Shown here: piece by piece, positions 8,720-16,613 of the stretch
How positions within the stretch are numbered: the stretch's first letter is position 1
How the letters are laid out: each line of letters begins with the position of its first letter
NCBI RefSeq assembly: GCF_900115705.1
Contig: NZ_FOXL01000002.1
Location: forward strand, 62,001 to 126,000
Origin: Frateuria terrea
GTDB taxonomy: Bacteria; Pseudomonadota; Gammaproteobacteria; Xanthomonadales; Rhodanobacteraceae
Direction of reading: 5' to 3'
Length of the DNA stretch: 64,000 nucleotides
Made by a program: the position numbers and the translations under genes
The notes under the pieces: generated by a model
What the model saw: only the letters and a program-made list of their open reading frames with translations
Databases searched by the model: none
Told to the model about the DNA's origin: nothing

Positions 8720-9304
8720 ATGAAACTGCTGCACATCGATTCGAGCGCCCTGGGCCACCACTCGGTTTCGCGCGCGCTCACGGCGGACATCGTGGAGCAG
8801 GTCAGGCGTGCCCGCCCGGATGCATCCGTCCACTATCGCGACCTCGCCGCGCAGCCGCTGCCGCATTGGGCGCCGGTGGCCGACGCCAGCGACCCGGCTG
8901 CGTTGCTGGGCAATCAGGTGATGGATGAATTCCTCGCCGCCGACGTCATCGTGATCGGCGCGCCGATGTACAACTTTGGCATTCCCAGCGCGCTCAAGGC
9001 CTGGATCGACCGCATCGCGGTCGCCGGCAAGACCTTCCGCTACACCGCCAACGGCCCCGAGGGCCTGGCCGGTGGCAAGCGGGTAATCGTGGCCTCCAGC
9101 CGTGGCGGGTTCTACGGCGAGGGCAGCGGCGGCGCGGCAATGGATTTCCAGGAGAACTACCTGCGCGCGGTGCTGGGCTTCCTTGGCCTCACCGAGGTGG
9201 AGTTCGTGCGGGCCGAAGGCGTCGCGGTAAGCGCCGAGCACAAGGACCGGGCGTTGGCCACGGCGCGCGATGCCATCGGAACGCTGCTGCCGAAGGCGGC
9301 TTGA
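8720..9304 (+). CDS. azoR: FMN-dependent NADH-azoreductase
   Basis: Flavodoxin-fold AzoR/acyl-carrier-protein-phosphodiesterase family member of 194 residues; a cytoplasmic homodimer that uses NADH to reduce quinones and azo dyes, generally as protection against electrophilic or thiol stress. The phosphate-binding N-terminus (LHIDSSALGHHSVSRAL), the FMN ring-binding APMYNFGIPSALKAWID (about residues 89-105) and SSRGGFYGEGS are all intact. Length matches E. coli AzoR (about 200). Transcribed divergently from a LysR regulator, which is the usual arrangement for inducible members. Confidence 0.94.
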   Translation: MKLLHIDSSALGHHSVSRALTADIVEQVRRARPDASVHYRDLAAQPLPHWAPVADASDPAALLGNQVMDEFLAADVIVIGAPMYNFGIPSALKAWIDRIAVAGKTFRYTANGPEGLAGGKRVIVASSRGGFYGEGSGGAAMDFQENYLRAVLGFLGLTEVEFVRAEGVAVSAEHKDRALATARDAIGTLLPKAA

Positions 9305-9365
9305 GCCCTCGCTCTGCGGGAACAAGGTGTCCATCGGGGTAGCGAGTTACCCGCGCTGGCCGAAA

Positions 9366-9390
9366 CCCTCTCCCAACGGGAGAGGGTTTT
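9366..9390 (+). terminator. Rho-independent terminator after azoR
   Basis: Perfect 9-bp stem CCCTCTCCC/GGGAGAGGG with loop AAC, flanked by AAA upstream and TTTT downstream, 61 bp after azoR. The stem sequence is of the kind repeated in many xanthomonad genomes, so it may double as a dispersed repeat. Confidence 0.75.
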
Positions 9391-9726
9391 CGCGTTCGTC
9401 AGGCGAAAAGGCTGGCGCGCCCGGACATACCGCGGCTTTCCCTCGCTGGAGCCGGAAAATCCGCCGACGTCATGCTCGGCGGCCGGGATTTTTCTCCGAC
9501 ATCTCCATGCCGGCACCCAAACCGGCTGCAATGGCCTGCGCAGCCGGCACGTATCGCCGGACAGGCGGGACAAGCCAACTTTCCGCCGGAACGATTGCGT
9601 CGATCGGTGTGGCCGAAGCCCGGCTTCCACAGGTCCCACACTGAAGACTGTTGGCGAAACAGGCCGCAAGCCACTGATGCATAAGTCAATAGCCCAGGTA
9701 GGCCATCAGTCATGGCCTCTTGCCTG
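9391..9726. other. Intergenic region, no gene seen; one orphan hairpin with T-run
   Basis: No coding frame is credible in this 336-bp stretch. A 7-bp stem CCGCCGA/TCGGCGG (9461-9467 with 9476-9482, loop of 8) is followed after six bases by TTTTT (9489-9493). It could terminate a short transcript starting just after the azoR terminator, but no promoter was identified. Confidence 0.4.
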
Positions 9727-9754
9727 TTGACGCTTTCTGGGATGGTGTTATAGT
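9727..9754 (+). promoter_or_regulatory. Sigma-70-type promoter of the GntR/ABC operon
   Basis: TTGACG (9727-9732), a 16-bp spacer and TATAGT (9749-9754) make the clearest consensus promoter in the window. It lies 43 bp upstream of the 107-residue protein gene, and its -10 element sits inside a palindrome, so it should be repressible. Confidence 0.75.
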
Positions 9755-9766
9755 TCACTACAACAC
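9745..9766. promoter_or_regulatory. Palindromic operator, probable GntR (YtrA-type) binding site
   Basis: Twenty-two-base palindrome with arms GTGTT and AACAC and inner half-sites TAGT/ACTA; nine of eleven base pairs are symmetric. It covers the -10 box and the expected transcription start. YtrA-type GntR repressors bind GTG...CAC palindromes at their own promoters, and the only regulator in this operon is of that type. Autorepression is inferred. Confidence 0.65.
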
Positions 9767-9797
9767 CGGTCCACGAGGTCACTAAAGGAGACCCGCC

Positions 9798-10121
9798 ATG
9801 AAAGCGCAGAACCTGATTGCCCTGGCCGCCGCCACGCTGTTCACCGCGACGGGCCTGGTTGCCCTGAACACCCCCGTGCGCACTGCGCCGGTTTCCGAAA
9901 TCAACGGCATCCGCGTGGTCACCCTGGCCCCGGTCGAAGTGAGCCCGAACGCCAGCGACCTGCGCGCCGCCGCGCTGCTGGGCGACGCCGACATCACCAG
10001 CGCCACCCTGGCGCCGGCGCTGGGCACGCACGCCGAAGCGGGCGCCACCCTGCTCGGGGCGCAGCTGGCCATGCCCTACTATTCGTTTGGCACCCAGATC
10101 GCCCGTGCCAGCAAGGAATAA
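9798..10121 (+). CDS. Small secreted protein heading a GntR/ABC operon
   Basis: Product of 107 residues that I do not recognise as a named family. It has a signal peptide (about residues 1-30: basic start, hydrophobic LIALAAATLFTATGLVAL) and then an Ala/Thr/Pro-rich mature part containing IRVVTLAPVEVSP and two possible repeats of an 'ADxTSATLAP / AGATLLGAQLAMP' kind. There is no cysteine and no lipobox. It is preceded by a strong ribosome-binding site (AAAGGAGA) and followed after 3 bp by the GntR gene, so it is the first gene of that operon. It could be a periplasmic partner or sensor for the ABC transporter. Confidence 0.75.
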   Translation: MKAQNLIALAAATLFTATGLVALNTPVRTAPVSEINGIRVVTLAPVEVSPNASDLRAAALLGDADITSATLAPALGTHAEAGATLLGAQLAMPYYSFGTQIARASKE

Positions 10122-10124
10122 CGT

Positions 10125-10499
10125 ATGACCATCACCTGGAACGACAGCGTCCCGATCTACCGCCAGCTGCGCGAACGCGTGGTGGCGATGATCCTGGATG
10201 GCGCCTTGAACGAAGGCGACCCGCTGCCGTCGGTACGCCAGGTGGCAGCGGATTTCCAGATCAATCCGCTGACGGTTTCCAAGGCGTACCAGGAGCTGGT
10301 CGACGATCAACTGGTCGAAAAAAGGAGAGGGCTGGGCATGTTCGTCACCGAGGGGGCCCGCGAGGCCTTGTTGAAATCCGAGCGCGAGCGCTTCCTGCGC
10401 GAGGAATGGCCGACCCTGTTCGCGCGCCTGCAGCGCCTGGGGCTCGATCTCAAAACGCTGATGCGCGAAGCGCCGGCCACGACGGAACAGCAGCCATGA
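10125..10499 (+). CDS. GntR-family regulator, YtrA subfamily
   Basis: Regulator of 124 residues with an N-terminal winged HTH (residues about 8-75: PIYRQLRERVVAMILDGAL, LPSVRQVAADFQINPLTVSKAY, KRRGLGMFV) and only a short helical C-terminal dimerisation segment. This is the hallmark of the YtrA subfamily, which typically represses an adjacent ABC transporter. The stop overlaps the ATPase start (ATGA at 10496-10499). The palindrome over the operon promoter is its likely site. YtrA-type operons often respond to cell-envelope-active agents, but no inducer can be read from the sequence. Confidence 0.93.
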   Translation: MTITWNDSVPIYRQLRERVVAMILDGALNEGDPLPSVRQVAADFQINPLTVSKAYQELVDDQLVEKRRGLGMFVTEGAREALLKSERERFLREEWPTLFARLQRLGLDLKTLMREAPATTEQQP

Positions 10500-11353
10500 G
10501 TGCCATCGTTACCGCGCGAAACCTGAGCAAGCGCTACAAGAACGCCACCGCGCTGGACAACGTCAACTTCGAGATCCAGTCCGGCCGCATCGTGGGCCTG
10601 ATCGGTCCCAACGGCGCCGGCAAGACCACCGCGCTCAAGGCGATCCTTGGCCTGACGTCCTTCGACGGCGAACTGTCGGTGCTGGGCTACGACCCGCGCA
10701 CCCAGCGCGACAAGCTGATGGAACAGGTGTGCTTCATCGCCGACGTGGCGGTGCTGCCGCGCTGGATCCGCGTGCGCGAGGCGATCGACTTCGTCGCCCA
10801 CGTGCACCCGCGCTTCGACCGCGCCAAGTGCGAGGGTTTCCTCAAGCGCACCAAGCTCACGCCGGACCAGCGCGTGCGGCAGATGTCCAAGGGCATGATC
10901 GTGCAGCTGCACCTGGCCCTGGTGATGGCCATCGACGCCCGTCTGCTGGTGCTGGACGAACCCACGCTCGGCCTGGACATCCTCTACCGCAAGCAGTTCT
11001 ACCAGAGCCTGCTGGAGGACTACTTCGACGAGAACAAGACGATCATCGTCACCACCCACCAGGTGGAGGAGATCGAGCACATCCTCACCGACCTGATGTT
11101 CATCCGCGACGGCAAGATCGTGCTGGACACCGACATGGAGGCCGTCGGCGACCGCTTTGCCGAAGTGATGGTCAATGCCGACAAGGCCGCCGCGGCGCGT
11201 GCGCTGCAGCCGCTGGACGAACGCCAGGTCTTCGGCAAGAGCATCTTCCTGTTCGACGGCGCCGACCGCGCGACGCTGGAAGCGCTGGGCGAGATCCGCC
11301 GGCCGTCCGTCAGCGACCTGTTCGTCGCCACCATGAAGGGGACCTACGCATGA
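10496..11353 (+). CDS. ABC transporter ATP-binding protein (YtrB-like)
   Basis: Cytoplasmic ATPase of 285 residues. Walker A GPNGAGKTT is at 37-45, the signature motif is degenerate (QMSKGM instead of LSGGQ, as commonly seen in YtrB/BcrA-like exporters), Walker B reads LLVLDEPTLGLD, and the H-loop is VTTHQVEE. About 70 C-terminal residues form an accessory domain. Start and stop both overlap neighbours by ATGA, coupling it to the regulator and permease. The substrate is unknown; the family covers antimicrobial-peptide and lipid-related export. Confidence 0.93.
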   Translation: MSAIVTARNLSKRYKNATALDNVNFEIQSGRIVGLIGPNGAGKTTALKAILGLTSFDGELSVLGYDPRTQRDKLMEQVCFIADVAVLPRWIRVREAIDFVAHVHPRFDRAKCEGFLKRTKLTPDQRVRQMSKGMIVQLHLALVMAIDARLLVLDEPTLGLDILYRKQFYQSLLEDYFDENKTIIVTTHQVEEIEHILTDLMFIRDGKIVLDTDMEAVGDRFAEVMVNADKAAAARALQPLDERQVFGKSIFLFDGADRATLEALGEIRRPSVSDLFVATMKGTYA

Positions 11354-12318
11354 ACACCCTTGCAGGCAACAAATTCTACTGGCTCGTCAAGCGCGAGTTC
11401 TGGGAGCACCGCGGCGGCTTCCTTTGGGCGCCGCTGATCACCGGCGCCGTGTTCCTGGTGCTGAACCTGATGGGCATCATCACCGCCGAAGTGGTCGGCG
11501 CGAGGCACGGCATCCATTTCGGCGCCAGCGGCGAGATGCAGCACGTCATCTCCCAGATGGACGCCGGCGACATGAGCCAGGTGGGCATGGCGCTGGACAT
11601 CGCCATGTATTCCTCGATGGCGCTGATCTTCGTGGTGATGGGCTTCGTGGTGTTCTTCTATTGCCTCGGCGCGATCTACGACGAGCGCCGCGACCGCAGC
11701 ATCCTGTTCTGGAAATCCCTGCCCCTGTCCGATTCGGAGACCGTGATCTCCAAGGTCGCCAGCGCCACCCTCGTGGCACCGGTCATCGCGACGCTGGCGG
11801 GCATTGCGGCAGGCATCCTGCAGTTGCTGATGGTCGCGGTCACGCTGTCCTTCCATGGGGTGAACGTGTGGCAGTTGCTGCTGCTCGCCCACCCGCTGCG
11901 GGTCGCGTTCAACATGATCGGCCACATCCCGCTCTACCTGCTGTGGGCCCTGCCCTCGGTCGGCTGGCTGATGGCGTGCTCGGCCTGGGCCCGAACCAAG
12001 CCGTTCCTGTGGGCGATTGCCCTGCCGGTCGCCACCGGCCTGCTGGTCACCTGGTTCGGCATCATGGGCCTGTTCAACCTGTCCGCCGGCTGGTTCTGGC
12101 AGAACGTCGTCGCCCGCGCCCTGTTCAGCGCCTTCCCCGGCGCCAGCCTGATCGCCGATGACGACCTGGTCCATACCGGCAAGAACAACCTCGACTTCAT
12201 GAACCTGAGCAACACCTACCATCTGCTCGGCTCGGCCAACCTGTGGATCGGCGTGCTGTTCGGGGCCGCCCTTATCGCGGTGGCGATCTGGTTCCGCCGC
12301 TGGCGCGATGACGGTTGA
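11350..12318 (+). CDS. ABC-2-type transporter permease
   Basis: Integral membrane protein of 322 residues with about six hydrophobic segments (starting near residues 24, 93, 145, 195, 220 and 295) and a long extracytoplasmic loop after the first, rich in charged residues (residues 48-85). YDERRDRSILFWKSLP (about residues 112-127) is the cytoplasmic loop typical of ABC-2 permeases that docks on the ATPase. It is coupled to the ATPase gene by ATGA and is the last gene of the GntR operon. Confidence 0.9.
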   Translation: MNTLAGNKFYWLVKREFWEHRGGFLWAPLITGAVFLVLNLMGIITAEVVGARHGIHFGASGEMQHVISQMDAGDMSQVGMALDIAMYSSMALIFVVMGFVVFFYCLGAIYDERRDRSILFWKSLPLSDSETVISKVASATLVAPVIATLAGIAAGILQLLMVAVTLSFHGVNVWQLLLLAHPLRVAFNMIGHIPLYLLWALPSVGWLMACSAWARTKPFLWAIALPVATGLLVTWFGIMGLFNLSAGWFWQNVVARALFSAFPGASLIADDDLVHTGKNNLDFMNLSNTYHLLGSANLWIGVLFGAALIAVAIWFRRWRDDG

Positions 12319-12441
12319 TCGCGCAAGGACTCGCAAGCCGCCACCGCACGGCCCCACGTGGATGCACCACGATCATCCGCTCCCTCGGCCACAGCGGTGT
12401 TCCCGCCAAATCCAACCGACGGACATGGAGTGAGAATCCCG

Positions 12442-13143
12442 ATGAAATCCAAAGCGATCACCAGCGGACTTGCATTGGCCCTGTTGCTGCCACTGGTCGC
12501 CTGCAGCCAATCCGGCACCGCCGACTCGGACAGCCACAACGGCGTGGCCCAGGCCATGAAGGAAGTCCAGAAGCAGACCTCGCCCTCGGCCATATCGGCG
12601 GAAATCAACAAGGGCATCGAGCAGGCCAAGCTGGAGCTGGCCACCAAGGATATCGACGTGGACAGCGTCCACATCGGCGAAGGGTCGCACCGCCACGACG
12701 ACACTCGCCCCAAAGCCGTGATCACGCCCCGGGGCGAGCTGGTGATCGGGGGCAAGGAAGTGGAGGCCACGCCGCAGCAGCATGCTTTGTTGCTGGATTA
12801 CCGCCAGCAGATCATCGGCATCGCCGAGGCTGGCATGGAGATCGGCGAACACGGCGCCAGCCTGGGGGCCAGTGCAGCGAGGGAAGCGATCTGGGGTGCG
12901 CTAAACGGCAAGAGTGACAAGGAGATCGAGGCCGCCATCAAACCTCAGACCGACAAGATCCAGGCGGCCGCCGCCCGCCTCTGCCTGCGCATGCCCGATC
13001 TGCTGGCCTCGCAGCAGAAGCTGGCCGCCGCCATGACCGAGTTCAGGCCCTACGCCACGATGACGCAGAAGGATGTCGAGGATTGCGGCAAGGACATGGC
13101 GGACAAGAGCGGCACGAAGGGTAATGCCGTGTTTTCCGATTGA
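12442..13143 (+). CDS. DUF2884 (YggN-like) lipoprotein
   Basis: Product of 233 residues with a lipoprotein signal (lipobox LVAC, cysteine at about residue 19). The body contains KAVITPRGELVIGGKEV followed by helical segments, and the C-terminal motif RLCLRMPDLLASQQKLA...DVEDCGKD, which matches the layout of the DUF2884/YggN family (E. coli YggN has ITPDGNVMYNGK at the same place). The function of the family is unknown; it is exported to the cell envelope. A paralogue follows after 98 bp. The ATG at 12442 was chosen because it begins the signal peptide; GGAG lies upstream. Confidence 0.82.
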   Translation: MKSKAITSGLALALLLPLVACSQSGTADSDSHNGVAQAMKEVQKQTSPSAISAEINKGIEQAKLELATKDIDVDSVHIGEGSHRHDDTRPKAVITPRGELVIGGKEVEATPQQHALLLDYRQQIIGIAEAGMEIGEHGASLGASAAREAIWGALNGKSDKEIEAAIKPQTDKIQAAAARLCLRMPDLLASQQKLAAAMTEFRPYATMTQKDVEDCGKDMADKSGTKGNAVFSD

Positions 13144-13241
13144 TCCGCTGTCCGCGCCCATGCCGTGGCGCGCGTGACCGATACCCGATCACCGCGGTCC
13201 GGCTGCGCCGAGCGCTGACCGGCCCTACCGGAGGCTCATTG

Positions 13242-14063
13242 ATGTTCATCCGAAGCACCGCCCTTGCCTTCGCCGTCGTCACCTTGCTGGCCGGCTGCAG
13301 CCATGAATCGCTCGGCTCCACCACCATCGCCAATGGCGGCATCGTGGTCCACGGTGCGGACGTGGTCCTCCATGGCACCGGCGGCACCGAGGCCAGCCTC
13401 GATGCCACCGGCAATCTGGTGATCGGCGGCCATCCGGCCACTGTCACCGAGGCGCAGCGCCAGCAATTGCAGCTGTATTACCGGGGCGCCCTCGCCGTAC
13501 GCCAGCATGGCATCGCCACCGGCAAGGCGGGCGCGGCGATCGGGGTGCAGGCATTGAAGAGCGCCGCCATGAAAGTCACCGGCGGCGACGACGCGCACGC
13601 CGACGCCTCGCTGGATGCCGCCACCCGGCAGGTCGATGAGGAAGCATCGAAGATCTGCCTGGACATGCGGCAGATCAAGGCTGCCCAGGATCGCCTGGCC
13701 ATCCAGCTGCCGGCCTTCGAGCCCTTTGCCAAAATCGTCGACGACGCGGGCGATTGTTCGAACAGGTCGCTGGTGTGGCGCGATGCCGGCCGCTCAGTCA
13801 CATTCAAGTCCGGTGACGGGAATGGAGTGCGGGTGGCACGCACCGAACCCGCGAGCGTCTGGGGACTGCGACAGGGCGACCTGATCCTGGCGGTCGGCGG
13901 GCGGCCCGTCGATGACGTAGATGACCTGATCGAGCGGCTTTCCACAGACAAGCCCGCCGATGCCAGGCTGCACATACGTCGTGGCAATGCGGAACAGGAC
14001 GTCACCGTGGCCGGGCGCGACTACGTAAGCCTGGTCGATTCGCGCAAACCTTCTGCCAAATGA
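13242..14063 (+). CDS. DUF2884-like lipoprotein with C-terminal PDZ domain
   Basis: Product of 273 residues. A lipobox (LAGC, cysteine near residue 19) is followed by a DUF2884-like region (residues about 40-170: ATGNLVIGGHPATVTEAQRQQLQLYYRGAL, EASKICLDMRQIKAAQDRL) and then by a PDZ domain (residues about 190-262: GVRVARTEPASVWGLRQGDLILAVGGRPVDDVDDL). The PDZ part has the carboxylate-loop and ligand-groove pattern seen in DegP and RseP. It looks like a paralogue of the preceding gene plus an added PDZ domain, which suggests binding of protein C-termini in the periplasm. GGAG lies 7 bp before the ATG. Confidence 0.82.
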   Translation: MFIRSTALAFAVVTLLAGCSHESLGSTTIANGGIVVHGADVVLHGTGGTEASLDATGNLVIGGHPATVTEAQRQQLQLYYRGALAVRQHGIATGKAGAAIGVQALKSAAMKVTGGDDAHADASLDAATRQVDEEASKICLDMRQIKAAQDRLAIQLPAFEPFAKIVDDAGDCSNRSLVWRDAGRSVTFKSGDGNGVRVARTEPASVWGLRQGDLILAVGGRPVDDVDDLIERLSTDKPADARLHIRRGNAEQDVTVAGRDYVSLVDSRKPSAK

Positions 14064-14442
14064 TGCGGCGGGCCTTCCGCTGATACCGCTCACCAGGCGG
14101 GCCGATCAGCGATGATGATCTTCCTGTCACTGGCGCTGCCACCGGCATGGGGGCGCCGGCTCAACATGTTCATCAGCGCCCTTGACGGCGACCATTCTTG
14201 CCAACCTGCATGGGCCTTCTAAGTGTTCATGAGCGTGATCGAGATCGCGCTGCAGTTGGGCATCCTCCGGTATGCCTGACGCTGGCTGAGACAGACCGCG
14301 CCTTGACCGTCGAGCCTGCCCTGCCGCGGCCCATGTGTCACCGGCAGGGGTCACGGAAGGCGCCGGATCCGGTGGGCGCCAGGGAACCAAGGCCGACGCC
14401 ATTGATGTCCGAAAGCGGCGAGTACACCGCCAGACGCAGTGC
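14064..14442. other. Intergenic region, no gene seen
   Basis: Short frames on both strands (for example 14229-14279, plus strand) lack ribosome-binding sites and family resemblance. The composition is less regular than coding DNA, so remains of a decayed gene are possible. The promoter of the ada-alkA gene lies at its right edge. Confidence 0.45.
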
Positions 14443-14448
14443 TAGCCT
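14443..14448 (+). promoter_or_regulatory. -10 box of ada-alkA, possible leaderless start
   Basis: TAGCCT is followed by exactly six bases and then the ATG at 14455. Transcription would be expected to begin at or next to the A of the start codon. No Shine-Dalgarno sequence is present. No good -35 box is visible. Confidence 0.4.
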
Positions 14449-14454
14449 GCTCCC

Positions 14455-15942
14455 ATGTCTTCACCTACCCTGCCCGATCACCACGTCTGCGAACAGGCGC
14501 GCCTGAGCCGCGATGCCCGCTTCGACGGACTTTTCTTCACCGCGGTAACCAGCACGCGCATCTATTGCCGGCCGGTCTGCCCCGCGCCATCGCCCAAGCC
14601 GTCGAACGTGCGCTACTACGCCAACGCCGCGGCCGCCGAGGCCGACGGCTTCCGGCCCTGCCTGCGCTGCCGGCCCGAGCTTGCGCCAGGCAACCCGGCC
14701 TGGCACCCGGGCGCTCAGGTGGTGGCGCGCGCGCTGAAGCTGATCGATGCCGGGGCGCTGGCCGAAGATTCGCTCGAAGACCTGGCGACCCGCGTGGGTG
14801 TGGGAACCCGCCAGTTGCGACGGTTGTTCGTCGAGCACCTGGGCGCGCCACCGCTCAGCGTGCACACCACGCGCCGGTTGCTGTTCGCCAGGCAGTTGTT
14901 GACCGAGACCGCACTGCCGGTCACCGAAGTCGCGCTGGCCGCCGGCTTCGGCAGCCTGCGTCGATTCAACGCCGCCTTTGCCCAGGCCAACCGCATCGCA
15001 CCGCGCGAGCTGCGCCGTCAGCCACACGCCGCCGGGGGCGAAGCCCTGGTGCTGCGACTGGGCTACCGACCCCCGTACGACTTCGACGGCGTGCTCGACT
15101 TCCTGCGCACGCGCGCGCTGCCCGGCATGGAGCAAGTGGACGCATACGCCTACGCGCGCGTGTTCGGTCCGGCCGACGCTCCCGGCTGGCTGCGCCTGTC
15201 GGCCTGGCCGGACGGCGAGCACGCACTCAAGCTGGAACTGCACTGCCCGCAACCGGCCCGGTTGCTGCCCGTGGTGACGCGGCTGCGGCGGATGTTCGAC
15301 CTGGACGCGGAGCCACGCGCGATCGCTACCACCCTGGGCGTCGGCAACGTGCTCGCGCCGCTGCTGCGCAAGCGACCGGGCCTGCGCCTGCCCGGTGCCT
15401 GGGATGGCTTCGAGATCGCGGTGCGGGCAGTGCTCGGCCAGCAGGTGAGCGTGGCCGCGGCGCGCACGCTGGCGGCGCGCGTCGTCGAACGCTGGGGCGA
15501 GCCGCCGGACATGCCCATACTGCCGGGCCTGGCGCGGTTGTTCCCCACGCCCGAGCGGCTGGCCGAGGCCGACCTGCGCGAGGTCGGCGTGATCAACGCC
15601 CGTGCGGAAACCATCCGCGGCATCGCACGGGCGCTGCTCGACGGGCGCGCGGATTTTCGCGCCGAGCAATCGCTGGAGGAATTCGTCGTGCGCTGGACGG
15701 CCTTGCCGGGCATCGGCGAGTGGACCGCGCACTATATGGCGATGCGTGCGCTGAGCCACCCGGATGCGTTTCCGGCGGCCGACCTGATTCTTCGACGCGC
15801 GGCCGCCGGCGGCGATGGCGAACTGAGCACCCGCGCCCTCGCGACCATGGCCGAGGCGTGGCGCCCCTGGCGTGCCTATGCGGTGATGCATCTGTGGCGC
15901 AGTGCCGCCGATCAGGTGCAGCCGAAAAAGGTACCCGCATGA
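14455..15942 (+). CDS. alkA: Ada-type sensor fused to 3-methyladenine DNA glycosylase II
   Basis: Alkylation-repair protein of 495 residues joining two activities. The N-terminal Ada zinc domain has C38, C42, C69 and C72; C38 would be the methyl-phosphotriester acceptor. It is followed by an AraC-type HTH pair (about residues 85-180). The rest is AlkA: an N-terminal domain (about 195-305) and an HhH-GPD glycosylase domain with LPGIGEWTA and the catalytic aspartate D443 in PAADLI. The enzyme excises alkylated bases, while the Ada part could activate its own transcription after methylation. The stop overlaps an in-frame ATG of the ogt reading frame. Confidence 0.95.
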   Translation: MSSPTLPDHHVCEQARLSRDARFDGLFFTAVTSTRIYCRPVCPAPSPKPSNVRYYANAAAAEADGFRPCLRCRPELAPGNPAWHPGAQVVARALKLIDAGALAEDSLEDLATRVGVGTRQLRRLFVEHLGAPPLSVHTTRRLLFARQLLTETALPVTEVALAAGFGSLRRFNAAFAQANRIAPRELRRQPHAAGGEALVLRLGYRPPYDFDGVLDFLRTRALPGMEQVDAYAYARVFGPADAPGWLRLSAWPDGEHALKLELHCPQPARLLPVVTRLRRMFDLDAEPRAIATTLGVGNVLAPLLRKRPGLRLPGAWDGFEIAVRAVLGQQVSVAAARTLAARVVERWGEPPDMPILPGLARLFPTPERLAEADLREVGVINARAETIRGIARALLDGRADFRAEQSLEEFVVRWTALPGIGEWTAHYMAMRALSHPDAFPAADLILRRAAAGGDGELSTRALATMAEAWRPWRAYAVMHLWRSAADQVQPKKVPA

Positions 15943-16043
15943 CGACATGCCACTCGCCGCCCCTTCGCCACGCCCAAGAGCGAACGCCACTGGCCCCGAG
16001 CGTAGGCAAAGTGACCAAGAGCCTTCCACGACAAGCATCGCGC

Positions 16044-16553
16044 ATGGACACCATCTGGTACGACAACCTGCCCACTCCCATCGGCCACCTGCGCCTGGTC
16101 GCCGACGAACTGGGACTGCGCGAAGTCTGGTTCGAGACCGGCCGCCACCGACGCGGCCCGGCGCCTTCGTGGGTGCATTCGCCGCAAGCGCTCGCCTTCG
16201 CACGCGTGCAGCTGGAGGAATACTTCGCCGGTACGCGGCAGGTGTTCGATCTGCCGCTGCACCCGCTCGGCACGCCGTTCCAGCTGGCGGTATGGCAGGA
16301 ACTGGCGCGCATACCCTATGGCACCACCATCAGCTACGGCGACCTGGCGCGGCGCATCGGTCAGCCGCAGGCAATGCGTGCGGTGGGCGCTGCGAACGGA
16401 CGCAACCCGCTGCCGATCGTGCTGCCCTGCCACCGCGTGATCGGCGCCAACGGAAGTCTCACCGGCTTCGGCGGCGGCCTGCCGACCAAGCGGTTCCTGC
16501 TGGCGATGGAAGACGGCGTTTCCCGCGGCGACCTGTTCGGCCTGGCGAACTGA
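16044..16553 (+). CDS. ogt: Methylated-DNA--[protein]-cysteine S-methyltransferase
   Basis: Suicide repair protein of 169 residues that removes methyl groups from O6-methylguanine and O4-methylthymine. It has the DNA-binding PYGTTISYGDLARRIG helix-turn-helix and the active-site PCHRVIG cysteine, then the asparagine-hinge region with NGSLTGFGGGL. The ATG at 16044 matches the family N-terminus (WYDNLPTPIGHL). The frame is also open to an ATG at 15939 that overlaps the alkA stop (ATGA), which would add 35 residues of non-family sequence; translation may enter there. It forms a repair operon with the Ada-AlkA fusion. Confidence 0.94.
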   Translation: MDTIWYDNLPTPIGHLRLVADELGLREVWFETGRHRRGPAPSWVHSPQALAFARVQLEEYFAGTRQVFDLPLHPLGTPFQLAVWQELARIPYGTTISYGDLARRIGQPQAMRAVGAANGRNPLPIVLPCHRVIGANGSLTGFGGGLPTKRFLLAMEDGVSRGDLFGLAN

Positions 16554-16613
16554 CCAGCCGCCGCGGGCGGGCACGCCCGTCACGCGGATGCTTTCCCGGG
16601 CAGTAGGTGCGGC

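Noticed and set aside
11424-12161. Alternative-frame reading of the ABC permease region, both strands
   Set aside because: Arg/Gly/Ala-rich frames without membrane segments, whereas the chosen frame gives six clear hydrophobic segments and an ATGA junction.
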